Shown here: positions 40,612 to 42,938 of the stretch, piece after piece
How positions within the stretch are numbered: the stretch's first letter is position 1
Layout of the letters: each line of letters starts with the position of its first letter
The notes under the pieces: generated by a model
The model's input: the letters and a program-made list of their open reading frames with translations, nothing else
Told to the model about the DNA's origin: nothing
The model's database searches: none
Position numbers and translations under genes: made by a program
Source of the DNA: Alphaproteobacteria bacterium
Lineage (GTDB): Bacteria > Pseudomonadota > Alphaproteobacteria > Micavibrionales > Micavibrionaceae
Reading direction: 5' to 3'
Assembly: GCA_003245575.1 (NCBI GenBank)
Contig: QKCR01000112.1
Coordinates: forward strand, 1 to 42,938
DNA: 42,938 nucleotides

Positions 40612-41148
40612 CTACTCAGAAGTTGCAGGGGTTTCAGATGTCGATCCTCTTTCTTTCATTTTTTCACGCCATTGAGCTTTTTTGTCACCCATTTTTTCGC
40701 CCATTTGTCCGTCGTCATTTTTACCTTGGAAGCGCTCTTTGAATTTCTCACGGAATTTTTCGCGCATCGCTTCACGGCCTTTTTTCATTTCCTCGGGCGA
40801 GAGTTTTCCGTCTTTATTAGTGTCTATTTTTTCAAACATTTCGTCCAATTTTGCTTTGTGGGCTTCAAGCATTTCTTCCTTGGTCAGGAAGCCATCCTTG
40901 TTTGTATCTGCTTTTGCGAACATTTCGGCGCCACGCTTTTGCATTTCTGCTTGACGTTCTGCCATCTTGTCAGGGTCGCCATACGGACGATCTCCTTGTG
41001 GGCCGTTGCCTCTCATATTCCCCATATCTTGCGGGCGCTCGTCACCCATAGGCGGAGGAGGGGTGTCATCTTGTGCCATTGCGGGAAAACCCGAGGTCAG
41101 AAGGAGTGCCAGTGCCGAAAAGGCTAGTAGTTTGCTTTTTGTATTCAT
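40612..41148 (-). CDS. Secreted EF-hand protein
   Basis: 178 residues. A signal peptide (KLLAFSALALLLTSGFPAMA) precedes a proline/glycine-rich region, then two EF-hand loops, DTNKDGFLTKEE and DTNKDGKLSPEE, each with the full set of Ca2+ ligands, and a highly charged Lys/Glu/Arg/Phe helix tail (MREKFREKFKERF). It probably binds calcium in the periplasm. The helical charged tail recalls Spy/CpxP-type sensor proteins that sit beside ECF/anti-sigma pairs, but that is only a resemblance. The start at 41148 has AGAGG about 10 bases upstream; a frame-extending start at 41250 spoils the signal peptide. Confidence 0.85.
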   Translation of the reverse strand: MNTKSKLLAFSALALLLTSGFPAMAQDDTPPPPMGDERPQDMGNMRGNGPQGDRPYGDPDKMAERQAEMQKRGAEMFAKADTNKDGFLTKEEMLEAHKAKLDEMFEKIDTNKDGKLSPEEMKKGREAMREKFREKFKERFQGKNDDGQMGEKMGDKKAQWREKMKERGSTSETPATSE

Positions 41149-41325
41149 TTTTGGTGCCTCTAATTCTTTTTGCATGTCCAGTTTATCAAATATCGGTGTC
41201 ATGTGAATATAACGACTGAGATGGAATATCCCCCCCGCTTTTTCTCTCAATGTGACTATTTTACGAAATTTATTTTTTTTTAAGGGAGATTCTCTATAAT
41301 TTTCATATAATCAGGGGGCTTAATC

Positions 41326-41580
41326 GTGGGTATTTCAAGTGTTGACAGCGGAATAGATGCCGGTTTCAGTCTTACTGAACAATATAACCCTGCTTCGAGT
41401 GGTATACAGGCCAATGCGCCTGATATGTCGCCATCGCCAACCTCCCCGCAAGGGCCGCAACAAGTTGCGGATGTATCCAGTACGCTCAACAGCGTGAAAG
41501 AGACTGTCGGAAACCTCGTTAATCGAAACTCACGACCCTCGAGTAACAATGCGACCGCTACAATCGGGCTTAGAGGCTAG
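41326..41580 (+). CDS. Small hypothetical protein (GTG start)
   Basis: 84 residues, Ser/Asn/Pro/Gln-rich, no cysteine, helix or known motif; a short helical stretch STLNSVKETVGNLVNRNS is the only ordered-looking part. Supported by a GGGGG run at 41314-41318, 7 bases before GTG. The opposite strand frame (41280-41549) is open too but lacks any family feature. The gap 41149-41325 upstream is AT-rich and should hold the promoters of this and the divergent EF-hand gene. Confidence 0.4.
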   Translation: MGISSVDSGIDAGFSLTEQYNPASSGIQANAPDMSPSPTSPQGPQQVADVSSTLNSVKETVGNLVNRNSRPSSNNATATIGLRG

Positions 41581-41638
41581 CTGGCTTAGCGGCTTTTGCT
41601 TTACATCTCCAAAAAAGGAATTTTCCAGGTTGTGCCAA

Positions 41639-42938
41639 TTATATGGCGACCATAGCGGTTTGGGACACGACTGGTCTGGTTGGCGTGTTGACCTGCTGAT
41701 CGGGTAGCGTGGCGTCCTGAGCAGGGGTCTTCGGTGCTGCTGTTTCTGCGGGCTGTGTTGTTTGATCGGCATTTTCACGAAATGCCGAACAGTCAGCTGA
41801 ATTTTGAGGTGAAGGTTGCGCATCGCCAGATTTTTGAGCGGTGCATTCTGCGGCGTTGGCAGAGAATTCCGATTTTTTTGCCGATGCCTCATTTTCTGAT
41901 TTTGCTTCCGGATCAGGAAGCAGAGATTCTTTCATGTCTTTGATTTCTTTTTTGACTTGATCAAGGACGTACGGGTTCGGGCGGCTTATGCGATTTTCAC
42001 CAATTTCTGTCAGATATCTTTCTGCCTTAAGTTTCAAATCATTAGGGATGTCCTTTACTTTATCTGGATCGACATCAAATAGTTTTGCAAATTTTGCTTT
42101 TTTCTCTTCTTCTGTGAGTTCCATAGGTGTGTTTGCAACGAACGACCCGTCCTTTATCATCTCTTCTAAAGTGTCTACGTATTTCTGCGGGTTATCTACG
42201 AAAAGACTGCCTGCGTCATCGACGGATATGCCCAGACGTTTCGCAACATTTTCATCCATCGTGACGTAGACTTCTTCTTCGGCACTTTCTCTGAGGCGCT
42301 CATCCATTGTTTTTTGGGCAATATCAGTTTTGTCGATTGCAGGTGTGGCTGCAGGTGTCGTCGGTGATGTATCTTCGACAAATAGCCGACGTGTTGCGCC
42401 GACATATTGTTCAGCCATTTTCTTGACCAGATCAGGGCTTTCGACTTTTTTCTGTAGTTCGCCTTTCGTTTCGAGTTCTTTGTAGGCTTTAAAGACTTCG
42501 GGTAATCGTTCAGTCGGAAGGCCATAATACTCGTCCATATTGACGCCCATTTTTTTCATGATCCTGTCTTCAATATTAGAATCATAAGCTTGGTGTGACG
42601 TCGGGAAGTCCCCTGATTTCAGCTTTTCTTCCAGCGCATTTGCGTATCTTTGGGGGTCGGATTTTCTTAGATTTTCAGCATCTTCAAGATTTAAGCCCAA
42701 TTCTTTGGAGACAGCATGGTCCATCTCTTCTTTCAGGTCTTTAATTGCCGTCATGTGTTTTTGTGTGACACCTGTATACTCGACACCTTCTTCAATGAAC
42801 ATGCTGGACGCGTGGGTATGATCCCCTTGGACGGTTGCGAGAATACGAATGTCTACCCAAGCTTGTGCAACATCATGATGTCCTGCTTCGCGCATGGATT
42901 TGAGTGCGGCAAGATCCGACAGTGTCTCATGGTCAAGA
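41639..42938 (-). CDS. Acidic repeat-containing protein of unknown function, 5' end outside window
   Basis: At least 432 residues; the frame is open to the right edge, upstream of the first visible ATG at 42895, so the start lies outside. It is very rich in Glu, Lys, Asp and Ala, mostly helical, and has a repeated unit of about 33 residues: ELGLNLEDAENL...KSGDF and RLGISVDDAGSL...KDGSF, with a weaker relative (KLFDVDPDKVKDIPNDLKLK). The last ~95 residues are Ala/Pro/Gln/Thr-rich and probably disordered, ending TAMVAI. No signal or membrane segment is visible in the part present. I recognise no family. Confidence 0.75.
   Translation of the reverse strand, partial: LDHETLSDLAALKSMREAGHHDVAQAWVDIRILATVQGDHTHASSMFIEEGVEYTGVTQKHMTAIKDLKEEMDHAVSKELGLNLEDAENLRKSDPQRYANALEEKLKSGDFPTSHQAYDSNIEDRIMKKMGVNMDEYYGLPTERLPEVFKAYKELETKGELQKKVESPDLVKKMAEQYVGATRRLFVEDTSPTTPAATPAIDKTDIAQKTMDERLRESAEEEVYVTMDENVAKRLGISVDDAGSLFVDNPQKYVDTLEEMIKDGSFVANTPMELTEEEKKAKFAKLFDVDPDKVKDIPNDLKLKAERYLTEIGENRISRPNPYVLDQVKKEIKDMKESLLPDPEAKSENEASAKKSEFSANAAECTAQKSGDAQPSPQNSADCSAFRENADQTTQPAETAAPKTPAQDATLPDQQVNTPTRPVVSQTAMVAI
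42140..42703 (-). repeat. Two copies of a 33-residue protein repeat
   Basis: Protein-level repeat coded at 42605-42703 (ELGLNLEDAENL..., SDPQRYANALEEKLKSGDF) and 42140-42238 (RLGISVDDAGSL..., DNPQKYVDTLEEMIKDGSF). Shared pattern: LG-[IL]-x-[LV]-[ED]-D-A-x-x-L, then DPQ[RK]Y, LEE, K-[DS]-G-x-F. About 360 bases separate the copies. Confidence 0.7.

Noticed and set aside
41280-41549. 89-codon minus-strand frame opposite the 84-residue hypothetical
   Set aside because: No start signal comparable to the plus-strand GGGGG-GTG and no domain; probably a shadow.
26803-42938. Shared C-terminal secretion signal on several unknown proteins (26803, 33898, 41326, 41639)
   Set aside because: Their tails look superficially alike (short, hydrophobic ends after disordered regions) but share no alignable motif.
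1-42938. Mobile element, prophage, CRISPR array, toxin-antitoxin or restriction system
   Set aside because: No transposase, integrase, direct-repeat array, terminal repeats or known defence genes seen; the region looks like stable chromosome.

Overview
This window reads as chromosomal DNA of a Gram-negative alphaproteobacterium of roughly balanced base composition. The case rests on heptose-type LPS synthesis (HldE), SurA, lipid A N-terminal-domain and lipid-carrier sugar transferase genes, a complete ccoNOQP-ccoGHIS block, an NDUFA9-like gene and an alphaproteobacterial-type SerC. A Micavibrio-like lineage is possible but only a guess. I see no rRNA, tRNA, CRISPR array, integrase or insertion sequence.

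Layout. 1-2654 (minus): a coupled GT2 / LAB_N / ArnT-like trio for sugar transfer on a polyprenyl carrier, the last gene cut by the window edge. 2797-4525 (plus): L-lactate dehydrogenase and an HCxxMC-containing SafE/UreH-like membrane protein. 4614-12554 (plus): cbb3 oxidase (ccoN, ccoO, the 59-residue ccoQ, ccoP) and its assembly genes (ccoG, ccoH, the copper ATPase ccoI, ccoS). 12523-16084 (minus): resB-ccsA-TlpA-type thioredoxin, a System II cytochrome c maturation operon, translationally coupled throughout. The two blocks converge tail to tail with a 32-base overlap. Between them they can make a c-type oxidase, insert copper and attach the haems of CcoO and CcoP.

16171-24000: a lipoprotein, hldE, and a striking fusion of a predicted cytoplasmic c-di-GMP-binding MshEN domain, a membrane helix and a periplasmic LapG-type cysteine protease (18778-19713), preceded by a possibly structured leader. 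Then come a membrane protein/winged-helix regulator pair with tandem palindromes over its promoter, a protein with primase-polymerase-like motifs, a pilin-like protein and pyruvate kinase.

24049-31648: NDUFA9-like gene, surA, rsmA, a peptidoglycan-binding-like protein, serC, folD, a small membrane protein, yggT and a secreted HExxH protein. 32017-35701: a CtlX-type amidinohydrolase facing an operon of XRE regulator, formyltransferase-fold enzyme and EgtD-like methyltransferase, with a palindrome in front of the regulator. 35780-42938: M3 peptidase, bifunctional mnmC, an EF-hand protein / ECF sigma / putative anti-sigma module, and two unrecognised proteins, the last running off the right edge.

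The best candidates for something undescribed are the one-polypeptide MshEN-LapG fusion and the XRE/formyltransferase/EgtD-like operon. All family calls come from reading motifs by eye, with no database search.
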